Part shown: piece after piece, positions 46,726-55,215 of the stretch
Layout of the letters: each line of letters starts with the position of its first letter
Position numbering within the stretch: the first letter of the stretch is position 1
DNA from: Vibrio sp. 10N.261.55.A7
GTDB lineage: Bacteria; Pseudomonadota; Gammaproteobacteria; Enterobacterales; Vibrionaceae
Length of the DNA: 57,023 nt
Assembly: GCF_002877365.1 (NCBI RefSeq)
Contig: NZ_MCWZ01000026.1
Span: 1-57,023 of the forward strand
Reading direction: 5' to 3'
The notes under the pieces: generated by a model
The model's database searches: none
What the model was told of the DNA's origin: nothing
What the model saw: the letters and a program-made list of their open reading frames with translations, nothing else
Program-made: the position numbers and the translations under genes

Positions 46726-47197
46726 GCTTACGACCTCGTTTTGGCGGTAGTGCTTCGTTCACCCATTGGTAGCAGTGTTCGATAAGCACTTGAGGATCTT
46801 CAACGGTGTTCTTTTTATAAAGGGCTTGTTGCCATTTACTTGCGTTATCAACGAAAAGCGGCGCGTCTAATTGTGAGTCTAAGAATGCATACCACTCCCC
46901 GCCAGTAAGGTGAGCAATACGTTCACGAGGAAAATAACTCAAGGCCGCTTGTCGCATTATCTCAATAGCAGCCGACGGCGATTCGTTGTGTAGCCCGGGC
47001 TGTAACAGTTTTAGCGCTGTTTTTTTCGGCGCTAGGCGCTTCTTATTCCACTTCGCTATAGCCAAGATGAACACAATAACGAAGAGCACACCTAAGACGG
47101 TTGCCCACCATCCCCATGCCATAGGAAACCAGGAAGGCAGTGGGGGAAGCTTCATTTCGTTAAGAGCCAAAAGAGCTGAGTTCGTTGAGTCCGTCAT
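46718..47197 (-). CDS. DUF4381 membrane protein
   Basis: 159 residues. After an N-terminal LPPLPSWFPMAWGWW segment comes one transmembrane helix (WATVLGVLFVIVFILAIA, about 31-48), then a cytoplasmic helical part with LTGGEWYAFLDSQ. This pattern is the DUF4381 family, always found between the DUF58 gene and batA in MoxR-Bat operons. Its role is unknown. The start directly abuts the DUF58 stop. Confidence 0.85.
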   Translation of the reverse strand: MTDSTNSALLALNEMKLPPLPSWFPMAWGWWATVLGVLFVIVFILAIAKWNKKRLAPKKTALKLLQPGLHNESPSAAIEIMRQAALSYFPRERIAHLTGGEWYAFLDSQLDAPLFVDNASKWQQALYKKNTVEDPQVLIEHCYQWVNEALPPKRGRKLG

Positions 47198-48142
47198 TTA
47201 GTGTTGTCCAGAAAGTTGTTGTAATAATGGTTGATGACTAGAAATAGCGGTAAAGGAAATTCCAAGTGACTGGCAGCTTTGCTTTAGTCCGTTAAAGTGT
47301 TGATTGTATTCTTTTTCAATGTTTCTTCTGTTTGTTTTGGATGAGAAGTCGATCCATTGAGATCTATCGTTGTTTGCGACTCTCTCTACACCTCTAAATG
47401 ATGTTTTTCCGTATTCCAAAGGATCAGAAAAATGCACCATGCGGAGTATGTTGTGTTGGCGAAGCCGTTTAATGAGTGGGTCGCTTGGGTCTTTTAGCCT
47501 CACAAAATCACTCAGCAAAATGATTTCACTGCCTTTTGGACAAAGGCGGTGAAGCGCTTGTAATCCTTCAGACATAGAGGTGGTGTTTAATGCACTCGAG
47601 GCATGTTTACCCTCAAGGTATTCATTGTGAATCTTAATAACTTGTTGAAGCAGTGTTAATGGCCCACGATCACGCGCCGTTGGCTTAATATCAATGAGTG
47701 TGTGGCCTGTATCAATCACGGCCCCAATTCTGTCGTTGTTCGCGATACAAAGCCAGCTCAATAAGCTTGCCATGTGCGCAACCTGAACCGATTTTAGTTG
47801 TAAGGTTGAACCGAAAAAAAGGCTAGGGCTAAGATCAATGTAAAGCACGACTGGTTTTTCACACTCTTCGGTAAACAACTTGGTGTGCGGCTTACCAGTA
47901 CGCGCAGTGACACGCCAATCGATACTTCGAATGTCATCGCCAACCTGATATTGGCGAACTTCGGCAAAATCCATCCCACGACCTAGCTTACGGCTTTGAT
48001 GTTGCCCCGCGATTTGTGCCCAAAGGTTTTTGGCTGGTGGCAACCAATGGATGCTCTGCTGTTTGTAATAAAGCAGTTCATCTAGGCTAAGTGTGACACC
48101 ATTCGCCTTTGGAGATAATGTCGGCTGTTTATTTATTGCCAT
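47198..48142 (-). CDS. DUF58-domain protein (MoxR partner)
   Basis: 314 residues. The DUF58 hallmark is present in the GMDFAEVRQYQVGDDIRSID segment followed by WRVTARTGKPHTKLF; a degenerate VWA-like fold follows (VVLYIDLSPS with the first acidic residue of the metal site). No signal or transmembrane segment is evident. DUF58 proteins are typical partners of MoxR AAA+ ATPases. The gene lies 21 nt after moxR and abuts DUF4381. Confidence 0.88.
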   Translation of the reverse strand: MAINKQPTLSPKANGVTLSLDELLYYKQQSIHWLPPAKNLWAQIAGQHQSRKLGRGMDFAEVRQYQVGDDIRSIDWRVTARTGKPHTKLFTEECEKPVVLYIDLSPSLFFGSTLQLKSVQVAHMASLLSWLCIANNDRIGAVIDTGHTLIDIKPTARDRGPLTLLQQVIKIHNEYLEGKHASSALNTTSMSEGLQALHRLCPKGSEIILLSDFVRLKDPSDPLIKRLRQHNILRMVHFSDPLEYGKTSFRGVERVANNDRSQWIDFSSKTNRRNIEKEYNQHFNGLKQSCQSLGISFTAISSHQPLLQQLSGQH

Positions 48143-48163
48143 ACTATTACTGCCACCGCTCGC

Positions 48164-49120
48164 TTAAGCACTGCCCACTAAAGACAGTAGGTGATTAATG
48201 ACCTTGTTCGGGTGAATGCCTTCGGCTTGTGCTTGGTATGAAAGTAACAATCTATGACGCAACACAGGAAAAGCCATTGCCTGAACATCTTCAGGTGAGA
48301 CAAAGTCGCGCCCAGATAACCAAGCGTGCGCACGAGCACAACGATCAAGGGCAATTGTCGCGCGAGGGCTAACACCCATCTCAATCCATTCAGCTAACGT
48401 TTGATCGTAGGCTTGAGGCTCTCTTGTCGCCATCACTAAACGAATAATGTATTGCTCAATACTGTCGGCCATATGGATATTCAGTACATCCTGACGCGCT
48501 GCGAAAATATCTTGTTGAGACAGAGTTTGAGGAGCCACAGGTTGTTCACCTTTTGCTTCGCCTCGGTTAAGTCTTAATATCTCAAGCTCACTTTGCGCAT
48601 CTGGGTAACTAACGTCCAAATGAAGCAGGAATCGGTCTAACTGCGCTTCAGGAAGAGGGTAGGTACCTTCCTGTTCAATTGGGTTTTGTGTCGCCATCAC
48701 AAGAAATAGCTCAGGTAGCTTATAAGTGTTTTTACCGGCCGTTATTTGTTTTTCAGCCATCGCTTCAAGCATTGCGGCCTGAACTTTTGCAGGAGCTCGG
48801 TTGATTTCATCCGCCAAGACCAGTGAATTGAAAATAGGGCCAGGCTGGAAGCTGAATTCGCCAGTCTCTTGGCGGAAGATATCTGTGCCTGTTAGATCCG
48901 CTGGCAATAAATCAGGCGTAAATTGGATACGGTGGAAGTCACCTTCAATGCAATCAGCTAAAGATTTTACGGCACGCGTCTTAGCGAGACCGGGAGGGCC
49001 TTCAACCAATATGTGTCCGTCCGCTAAAAGAGCGACTAACAACTGTTTGACTAGATTCGATTGACCAATAACTTGGCTTTCAAGATAGGTTTGGAGTTGT
49101 TGTATAGCTAATATGCTCAT
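48164..49120 (-). CDS. MoxR-type AAA+ ATPase
   Basis: 318 residues. Walker A is GPPGLAKT at 41-48, Walker B is LVLADE with D104-E105, sensor 1 is MATQNP, and the GVSPRA motif near 250 is typical of the MoxR branch. MoxR proteins act as ATP-driven chaperones that load metal or cofactors or remodel VWA-domain clients, here the Bat proteins. An AGGAGA ribosome-binding site precedes the ATG. It is the first gene of the six-gene operon MoxR-DUF58-DUF4381-BatA-BatB/C-BatD, whose members overlap or nearly touch. Confidence 0.93.
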   Translation of the reverse strand: MSILAIQQLQTYLESQVIGQSNLVKQLLVALLADGHILVEGPPGLAKTRAVKSLADCIEGDFHRIQFTPDLLPADLTGTDIFRQETGEFSFQPGPIFNSLVLADEINRAPAKVQAAMLEAMAEKQITAGKNTYKLPELFLVMATQNPIEQEGTYPLPEAQLDRFLLHLDVSYPDAQSELEILRLNRGEAKGEQPVAPQTLSQQDIFAARQDVLNIHMADSIEQYIIRLVMATREPQAYDQTLAEWIEMGVSPRATIALDRCARAHAWLSGRDFVSPEDVQAMAFPVLRHRLLLSYQAQAEGIHPNKVINHLLSLVGSA

Positions 49121-49466
49121 CGATAGTTCTCTCCTAATTTTTCAATTAGTGAGCCAAAATTTAAAATAGTTCCATTAACAACGCTCTTGGGGATGCTGTT
49201 TGACGCAAAATTAACCAATGAGAAGTCGTTAACAATCAGATGATTACATTATGGGGTTGTTTACGCTTGTTCCAAGCGTTTGTAAGACGAAAAACAGGGT
49301 CTATATTCCATTTTTGGTTATTGGTGGATAGTTTGGTTGGGAATTAGGCAATTTCGAATCGTTATAGTGTGGGACAAGGGTTGGGCTAGAATAACGTAGA
49401 TGAAATAGGTACACTTCAACGCAGAGATTCTGAATTCAATTTGAAATATTTGGGTAGGTAAAGATT
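49121..49466. promoter_or_regulatory. Divergent intergenic region with short hairpin
   Basis: 346 bp between moxR and a divergent small gene; no other gene seen. It contains a perfect inverted repeat ACGCTTG-TTC-CAAGCGT (49263-49279), about 145 nt upstream of moxR, which could be an operator or a leader hairpin. Confidence 0.45.
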
Positions 49467-49667
49467 ATGAGTGATTTTGAAAAAGAATTGGAGCAAATGG
49501 CTCAGCAAACAGCCGATGAACCAGAGGTAAAACTGCCTACTCTTGATGAGCAAAAAGCAGTGGTTGCTGAACTCAAAAAACTAGAAGCTGAAGGTAAATT
49601 AACGCCAGAAATACTCGAAGCGCATTTTGGTCAATTTTACGCAAAAAGTGATGCGCCAATTCACTAA
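49467..49667 (+). CDS. Small acidic helical protein of unknown function
   Basis: 66 residues, rich in Glu, Ala and Lys, predicted to be almost all helix (DEQKAVVAELKKLEAEGKL), with a C-terminal EAHFGQFYAKSD segment. It has no signal peptide or membrane segment. I do not recognise the family. It looks like a real gene: an AGGT ribosome-binding site lies at a good distance before the ATG, codon use resembles its neighbours, and a clean terminator follows 40 nt after the stop. Confidence 0.8.
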   Translation: MSDFEKELEQMAQQTADEPEVKLPTLDEQKAVVAELKKLEAEGKLTPEILEAHFGQFYAKSDAPIH

Positions 49668-49708
49668 AACATTACCTATTAATTTAGGTTGTTGTTATTA
49701 AATATATT

Positions 49709-49735
49709 AAGGTTGGTTCTTCCAACCTTTTTTCC
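49709..49735 (+). terminator. Rho-independent terminator of the 66-residue gene
   Basis: An AAGGTTGG / CCAACCTT stem with a TTCTT loop, followed by a T-rich tract. Confidence 0.9.
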
Positions 49736-49800
49736 TTTCTGTCTTTAAGGTTACGAATGGTCATCGTTACATTTCTCTAAGCCACATAGAATAAAAAAGC

Positions 49801-49983
49801 TCAAAACGCGTAGATGATATTCTCTAAACTGTTGAATGTGATTTGAGGTAGCCATGGAATAGCAATTGTATTGGTGGTGAACTCAACACCGACAAAGATT
49901 TTAACTACACCAATCGTAGAAAGAGGAAGTAACCCTTTTGAGCTTTTTGTAAAACCATCGTCCGCGATTTTATCTAGAGCCAT
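49801..49983 (-). CDS. Possible 60-residue hypothetical protein
   Basis: A short frame with an AAGGA ribosome-binding site 8 nt before its ATG. The product has a charged N-terminus (MALDKIADDGFTKSSK) and a hydrophobic Ile/Val/Pro-rich rest (STIGVVKIFVGVEF), without a clear transmembrane helix or signal cleavage site. I do not recognise it, no homologous neighbour supports it, and there is no clear terminator, so it could be spurious. Confidence 0.4.
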   Translation of the reverse strand: MALDKIADDGFTKSSKGLLPLSTIGVVKIFVGVEFTTNTIAIPWLPQITFNSLENIIYAF

Positions 49984-50165
49984 TTACCAATCCTTTAAGA
50001 TGAATATGTGCTAAAAAAATCTACTTGCTAGCACTGGCACACCAAATCAAGCGAGTGCTATTACAGACCATGGTGGTGATTGTGGCTAGCTTAAGGAGAG
50101 GTTGGATGTCATTTCCTTATCTAGTTCATGCTAGCCATTAATGGAGATATCAGTTTTTACAAAGT

Positions 50166-50669
50166 TTAGATGTCATTGCGAACTATCGTGTACATCTCAC
50201 CGCCACGAGATACATGAGTAATGTACATCTCATAATCTCCATAGTAAGCAGTGAGTTTACTGATACGCTTGTTATCGTTGTTACCTCGATAGCTAACCTC
50301 ATAGTCAATGTTTTTCAAGTCTAAGTCTTTCATTACCGTTTTATAGAAGATGGGACCATATGACCACTTAGTATCCAGTGGCGTCGAAACACGGCACCAT
50401 TCCGATGTAGCGGAATATTGCCTTAAATACATAGCGACAGAACCATCTGAATTAATACCGACTAGGTAATCTTCATCGCCACCGACATGACCATAATTAT
50501 CGATACCCATGGATTTAGCTTTGTCTACAGCAGTATTGAAACTGGGTAAGGTGTCCATACAAATGTCCATGAATGCCTCGGCACCTTCAGGGGTAGTGGT
50601 TGCAGGGGGCACTGTTGCACATCCGGTAATAGTTAACGCTAATGGGATAGCCAATAGAAACCTATTCAT
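50166..50669 (-). CDS. Predicted lipoprotein, function unknown
   Basis: 167 residues with a lipoprotein signal (MNRFLLAIPLALTITGCA, lipobox ITGC), so predicted to be anchored in the envelope. The mature part is a small alpha/beta domain of about 135 residues with two cysteines (MDICMDTL and SEWCRVSTP) that might form a disulphide, and beta segments near the C-terminus (YEMYITHVSRGGEMYTIV). I do not recognise a family. An AAGGA ribosome-binding site precedes the ATG. It is monocistronic. Confidence 0.7.
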   Translation of the reverse strand: MNRFLLAIPLALTITGCATVPPATTTPEGAEAFMDICMDTLPSFNTAVDKAKSMGIDNYGHVGGDEDYLVGINSDGSVAMYLRQYSATSEWCRVSTPLDTKWSYGPIFYKTVMKDLDLKNIDYEVSYRGNNDNKRISKLTAYYGDYEMYITHVSRGGEMYTIVRNDI

Positions 50670-51564
50670 TCTTTATGTTTTCCTTATAATTCTTATCAAT
50701 AATAAAATGGGCAAGCCTTGCTTGCCATTCATTGATCTTTTGTATGTCAAAAGTAACTGATCACCTAAATTAAAACCTTGATGCATAACCCATAAGTTGT
50801 CAGCTTGTAGTTAGAAAGTACTAATTGTGATGCTTATCAATCAAAGCTGAGTAATCTGTCTAGTTGATCCAGTCACCCACAGAATCGATACTTCCCTACA
50901 CCCGCCTGCGATGTATTGTGAACGGTTTTTTCGCACAAACTTAAAACCCAAGAAATAGCCCTTAAAACAGCCAAATAAAATTTCATTCAATGATCTGTTT
51001 TGAAAGAACAATCACTCTAAACGATCTGGAAAGATTGCGAACTTGTTTGTAAGTTATTGATGAATAGTGAGTCAGATAGATTTAGTCATGTTGTATAAGG
51101 ATCTAATGCAATACTTAATGATCACGTTTAACGGGCCAAAACCCTTATGGTATAAAGCATTGAAGCAAAAACTAGAGGCAACGTACTTTCTCAACATTGA
51201 AAACTGATATAACTGATATAACTGATACATTAAGGAAGAAGTAGCGAAATGGAGTGATGTTTATGGCGAACCCAATAGAACTAACTGACTATTTTTAGAA
51301 CAGGTTTAATGGTGCGATTGACTCAGTTGAGGCCATCACATAAAAAAGGACAACATTAAAGCAATCGTATTCAATAAGGTGCGATGTTCGAAAAATGCAT
51401 TTGCAGTTCAAGAAATATTGGTCACTCATTACTAACTTCAGATCTTTTTGTTCCAATCTAAAAATATTGTCCACCTTGTGTGGGCTTTTGTTTTTGATGG
51501 TTCTTTCGTCCTATTTCGTTGTAGAGTAGCGATAGTTTAATAAAACCATCAGTAAAGGATTTAC
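50670..51564. other. 0.9-kb interval without an intact gene
   Basis: No intact gene. It contains coding-like fragments in shifting frames (51106-51540), a 9-bp tandem repeat of AACTGATAT (three copies, 51202-51228), and at its right end the ribosome-binding site of the transporter gene (AAAGGA). Confidence 0.5.
51106..51540 (+). pseudogene. Possible decayed gene remnant
   Basis: Short protein-like stretches on the plus strand are broken by stops and frame changes: MQYLMITFNGPKPLWYKALK from 51106, then MANPIELTDYF and NRFNGAIDSVEAIT near 51260-51340, then AIVFNKVRCSKNAFAVQEIL near 51360-51420. Their composition resembles real protein more than random non-coding sequence, but I cannot identify a parent gene, so this is tentative. 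Confidence 0.25.
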
Positions 51565-52500
51565 GTGCCGATTTACCTAGCTACTGCAGTTGCGATGCTT
51601 GCTTTCGCCGCTAATTCAATTCTATGTCGCCTCGCGTTAGCTCAAGGCTCGATTGACCCTGGTTCATTCACTGTTGTTCGCATTGTTTCCGGCTTAGTTA
51701 CTCTGGTTTTTATTCATTTTCTTGTGTCAGTGTTGTCTCGCGATAATTCAAAACCGACAACAGAGTCTTTAGGCAAAGAAGAACAAAAACGAAAACACGA
51801 ATCGGAGCATCTATTACCAAGAACGAAGCCCAGCATTATCATGGCTATCTGGGGTGGACTCTCTTTGTTTACCTATGCGATTGGCTTTTCTTACGCCTAT
51901 GTTGAATTAGCTGCGGGAACCGGGGCGCTTCTGTTGTTCGGTGCGGTGCAGATGGCAATGATAGGATTCCATATCTGGCAAGGTAATGGGCTCAACCGCT
52001 ACGAAACCATTGGGCTAACAATATCGCTATTGGGTTTTGTTTTGCTGATGCTACCTTCATCTACGACCCCTGATTTATTCTCAGCGTTGCTGATGATTCT
52101 TGCAGGCGTAAGCTGGGCAATACTGACATTGTTGGGTAAACGCAATTCAGGGGTTGCTCCGAGAGTGGGGATGACAAGGAGTTTCTTGGCAGCAACTATG
52201 CTCACGATATTGGTTGCGCCTTGGCTGATTAATATCGATGAAATAACACCGTTAGGGCTCATCTGGGCGATACTGTCAGGGGCGTTTGCTTCAGGTGTTG
52301 GGTACGTGATTTGGTACTTTGCTCTTACGAAGCTTTCTGTGCTGAGGGCTTCCATCGCTCAACTCTCTGTCCCTATTATTGCGCTTGTTGCAGGGGCAAT
52401 GCTGCTGGGAGAGTCACTGTCTTTAACCGTCGTCATCACCAGTTTGATGATTCTTGGCGGGATAGCTCTAGTCTTTCTCGCTAAGAATAAACAGGGTTGA
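51565..52500 (+). CDS. EamA-type DMT superfamily transporter
   Basis: 311 residues with about ten hydrophobic helices arranged as two EamA halves (the first from MPIYLATAVAMLAFAANSI, the second from LFSALLMILAGVSWAILTLL). This is the drug/metabolite transporter layout of inner-membrane exporters such as YdcZ/RhaT/EamA relatives. A charged cytoplasmic insert at about 68-95 (rich in Lys and Glu) separates helices 2 and 3, longer than usual. The GTG start has an AAAGGA ribosome-binding site 6 nt upstream. The substrate is unknown. It converges with pyrC across a terminator. Confidence 0.85.
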   Translation: MPIYLATAVAMLAFAANSILCRLALAQGSIDPGSFTVVRIVSGLVTLVFIHFLVSVLSRDNSKPTTESLGKEEQKRKHESEHLLPRTKPSIIMAIWGGLSLFTYAIGFSYAYVELAAGTGALLLFGAVQMAMIGFHIWQGNGLNRYETIGLTISLLGFVLLMLPSSTTPDLFSALLMILAGVSWAILTLLGKRNSGVAPRVGMTRSFLAATMLTILVAPWLINIDEITPLGLIWAILSGAFASGVGYVIWYFALTKLSVLRASIAQLSVPIIALVAGAMLLGESLSLTVVITSLMILGGIALVFLAKNKQG

Positions 52501-52551
52501 ACATAAATCTCTTGATTGCTGAACAAGCTTAATAAACACGGCCACAAACAA

Positions 52552-52587
52552 AAAACACCGCTCATTCTATAGAATTTGCGGTGTTTT
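52552..52587. terminator. Bidirectional terminator between transporter gene and pyrC
   Basis: A 10-bp stem (AAAACACCGC with GCGGTGTTTT) encloses a 16-nt loop that itself contains the palindrome ATTCTATAGAAT. A-tract and T-tract on opposite sides fit the two convergent genes. Confidence 0.88.
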
Positions 52588-52660
52588 ATTTCTTATGAAA
52601 GCCCGCAAAACTGCGTTCAGCGCGGGTAAATAGAGTTGCTATTTAGCGTAGCGAGTTTCT

Positions 52661-53689
52661 CTATTTCACTTTCCATTCAATGTTTTCGCCAGCGCGAATA
52701 GGGACAACTTTGTCTTGGCCAAACGGCATAATCTCATCAACCAACCAAGACTCTTTCACCATGGTGATCGTGTCTGAATTACGTGGTTGGCCGTAAAAAT
52801 CAGGGCCATTGTGGCTAACGAACGCTTCTAAGTTTTCCATCTTACCTTCAAGTTCAAACACTTCAGCGTACAGTTCAACAGCAGCGTGAGCCGTGTAAGA
52901 GCCCGCACAGCCACAAGCCGCTTCTTTTGCTTCTTTTGAGTGAGGAGCAGAATCTGTACCAATGAAGAACTTTTTGCTACCACTTGTTGCTGCTTCTATA
53001 AGGGCCTGTTGGTGTGTACCGCGCTTTAGAATAGGTAAGCAGTAGAAGTGAGGCTTAATACCGCCAACCAGCATGTGGTTACGGTTATAAAGCAAGTGGT
53101 GTGCTGTGATTGTTGCCGCAACGTTTTCATTCGCGTTTTGAACGAAAGTGGCTGCGTCAGCTGTGGTTATGTGCTCTAAAACAATCTTAAGGTTTGGAAA
53201 GTCATTCACGATTGGCGCTAGAACGGTATCTAGGAATTTCTTCTCTCGGTCGAAAATATCAACATCGTGTGTTGTCACTTCGCCGTGAATAAGAAGCAAC
53301 ATACCGACTTCTTGCATGGCTTCGAATACTGGGTAAATGTTCTTCGCTGAAGTCACACCTGAGTCAGAGTTGGTAGTCGCACCTGCAGGGTATAACTTAG
53401 CGGCCACAACCGCGCCTGAAGCTTTCGCTTTGCGTATTTCATCAGGTGTTGTGTTGTCTGTTAGGTATAGCGCCATGAGTGGCTCGAACTGCTCACTTGG
53501 CTTTTCTGCCATGATGCGATCGCGATAGGCTATTGCCATTTCAGTATCGGTTACAGGTGGGACTGTATTTGGCATGATGAGTGCGCGCCCATTATAACGG
53601 CTGATGTCGCGAACAGTGTCGGTAAGAACGTCGCCATCGCGTAAATGAACATGCCAGTCGTCTGGACGAGTGATAGTAATTGTTGTCAT
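52661..53689 (-). CDS. pyrC: Dihydroorotase (type II)
   Basis: 342 residues. It catalyses the reversible cyclisation of carbamoyl aspartate to dihydroorotate, the third step of pyrimidine synthesis. Motifs of the E. coli PyrC type: the metal-binding HVHLRDGD (HxH), [16 protein letters not shown] with the carbamylated lysine, LLIHGE, LEHITT, and GTDSAPH with the catalytic aspartate. The open frame extends to 53815, but the ATG at 53689 begins the conserved N-terminus and has a GGGAG ribosome-binding site. A PurR-like operator lies 55-70 nt upstream. A hairpin that could cover the ribosome-binding site may allow CTP-dependent control as in E. coli. Confidence 0.96.
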   Translation of the reverse strand: MTTITITRPDDWHVHLRDGDVLTDTVRDISRYNGRALIMPNTVPPVTDTEMAIAYRDRIMAEKPSEQFEPLMALYLTDNTTPDEIRKAKASGAVVAAKLYPAGATTNSDSGVTSAKNIYPVFEAMQEVGMLLLIHGEVTTHDVDIFDREKKFLDTVLAPIVNDFPNLKIVLEHITTADAATFVQNANENVAATITAHHLLYNRNHMLVGGIKPHFYCLPILKRGTHQQALIEAATSGSKKFFIGTDSAPHSKEAKEAACGCAGSYTAHAAVELYAEVFELEGKMENLEAFVSHNGPDFYGQPRNSDTITMVKESWLVDEIMPFGQDKVVPIRAGENIEWKVK

Positions 53690-53695
53690 TGAAAA

Positions 53696-53730
53696 GCTCC
53701 CACCAATGAGTTGTTGTGTGATTGGAGCCC
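53696..53730 (-). promoter_or_regulatory. pyrC leader hairpin candidate
   Basis: On the pyrC strand, GGGCTCC (from 53730) can pair with the GGGAGC (53696-53701) that contains the ribosome-binding site; an additional CCAAT/ATTGG pairing strengthens it. In E. coli pyrC, high CTP shifts the transcription start so that such a hairpin forms and blocks translation. The match in layout is suggestive only. Confidence 0.4.
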
Positions 53731-53743
53731 AGACAGAGCAATG

Positions 53744-53759
53744 AGGCAAACGCTTCCGT
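53744..53759. promoter_or_regulatory. PurR box upstream of pyrC
   Basis: AGGCAAACGCTTCCGT matches the purine-repressor consensus ACGCAAACGTTTGCGT at 13 of 16 positions and lies 55-70 nt before the pyrC start. PurR control of pyrC is established in E. coli. Confidence 0.75.
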
Positions 53760-53919
53760 CTAGGCGACAGGATGATAGTGGAAAAGCGGAATGAATTCAC
53801 CTCATTTCTTATCATTCATGCACTAACACCGATTACAGACTTGATTTGATTGTTTGATACGACCTTACTTGGTTATAATTTTGCTCCTCACTCGCGTAAC
53901 AGACAATTTAAGGGAAGCA

Positions 53920-55068
53920 ATGTCACTCGCTCATCTTTCTCAAATCAATGTATACCCAGTTAAATCGGTTGGCGGTGTCTCGCTGTCGAGTGCTTGGGTA
54001 GAGCTTCAAGGGCTAAGTTTTGACCGTCGATTTATGCTCGCGACGTCTGACGGCACGATGGTCACCGCCCGAAAATTCCCTCAAATGGTAAAAGTGAATA
54101 CGAGTCTGTTACCACACGGGTTCATTTTTACTGCGGAAGGAAAGTCACCATTAACGATCAGTTATTCCGAGTTTAAGAAGCAAGAGACACTCGCGACGGT
54201 TTGGAATGACAGTTTTACCGCCTATACCACAACCGATGAAGCCGATGATTGGTTTAGTGACATTATTGGCCAGAACGTCGAGCTTCTTTACTGCGGTGAA
54301 CAATCGAATCGGGTGCGTGAAAAAATTGGTCATAACGTCAGTTTTGCCGATGGCTATCCGATGCTTTTGATCAGCGAAGCCTCACTTGAAGAGCTTAACC
54401 GTCGCAGCGATGAAGTTCATTCGATGACGCAGTTTCGAACAAACCTTGTCGCCAGCGGCACGGAGCCATTTGAAGAGGATCGCTGGAAAACGATACGAGT
54501 CGGTGAGGTTATTTTCGACATCGTTAAGCCTTGCGAACGATGCATCTTAACCACAGTCGACACAGAAAAGGGCACGTTTCGAGGCTCTAAAGAGCCATTA
54601 AAGACTCTCATGACGTTTAGAGCCGATGAAAATGGCGGCGTGTTTTTTGGACAAAACTTAGTCGCTAGAAATGAGGGCGTGATAACTCAAAGCGACAAGA
54701 TAGAGGTGCTGGAGTATCAAGATGGTCAACGTTATAACGAACATGATGAAGAAGAGGCCACAGCTTCCAATGCTCGCGAAACAGCAGCTGAAGCCATTAA
54801 GGTGGAAGAAAAGAGCTTAACCTTAACGGTGAATGGCAAAGCCTTTGTCGGTAATAATCAGCAAACAATACTAGAACAAGCGGAAGCACAAGGTATTGAT
54901 CTGCCCAATAAGTGCCGTGCTGGCTCATGTGGTGTGTGTAAGGTTTCGCTTCTTTCTGGCAAGGTGACTCATGAAGATGTTCCAGCGTTGAGGTTGATTC
55001 AAGAGGGAGAAAGATCCGCCATCGCGTGTTCTTGTGTTCCTCAATCGAATTGTGAAGTCAGCGCGTAG
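53920..55068 (+). CDS. YcbX-like MOSC domain protein with C-terminal 2Fe-2S ferredoxin
   Basis: 382 residues: an N-terminal MOSC beta-barrel (begins LSQINVYPVKSVGGV), a MOSC domain with the molybdenum-cofactor cysteine region in KPCERCILTTVD, and from about 300 a plant-type ferredoxin domain with the cluster cysteines in CRAGSCGVCKVSLL and the last one in AIACSC. This matches YcbX, which reduces N-hydroxylated base analogues and similar compounds using molybdenum cofactor and its own electron-transfer domain. The longest frame starts at 53854; the ATG at 53920 has an AGGGA ribosome-binding site. It is divergent from pyrC, with 230 bp between start codons. Confidence 0.9.
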   Translation: MSLAHLSQINVYPVKSVGGVSLSSAWVELQGLSFDRRFMLATSDGTMVTARKFPQMVKVNTSLLPHGFIFTAEGKSPLTISYSEFKKQETLATVWNDSFTAYTTTDEADDWFSDIIGQNVELLYCGEQSNRVREKIGHNVSFADGYPMLLISEASLEELNRRSDEVHSMTQFRTNLVASGTEPFEEDRWKTIRVGEVIFDIVKPCERCILTTVDTEKGTFRGSKEPLKTLMTFRADENGGVFFGQNLVARNEGVITQSDKIEVLEYQDGQRYNEHDEEEATASNARETAAEAIKVEEKSLTLTVNGKAFVGNNQQTILEQAEAQGIDLPNKCRAGSCGVCKVSLLSGKVTHEDVPALRLIQEGERSAIACSCVPQSNCEVSA

Positions 55069-55117
55069 CGATTCGTTCATTCCCTTACATAGAAATGAAT
55101 AGCAAAAAGACGATCAA

Positions 55118-55146
55118 AAAAGGTAAGCAATCATTGCTTACCTTTT
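55118..55146. terminator. Bidirectional terminator after YcbX-like gene
   Basis: A perfect 13-bp stem (AAAAGGTAAGCAA with TTGCTTACCTTTT, loop TCA) sits between convergent genes and has A-rich and T-rich flanks. Confidence 0.92.
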
Positions 55147-55215
55147 GTATTTGCGTTGCCTTTAACATCAACACAATAGTGCACTCTTGTCTTATTCTCT
55201 TGAAATAATCATCAA

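Noticed and set aside
53690..53815. N-terminal extension of PyrC
   Set aside because: The extra 42 codons overlap the PurR box and leader hairpin, and conserved PyrC begins at the ATG at 53689 with a good ribosome-binding site.
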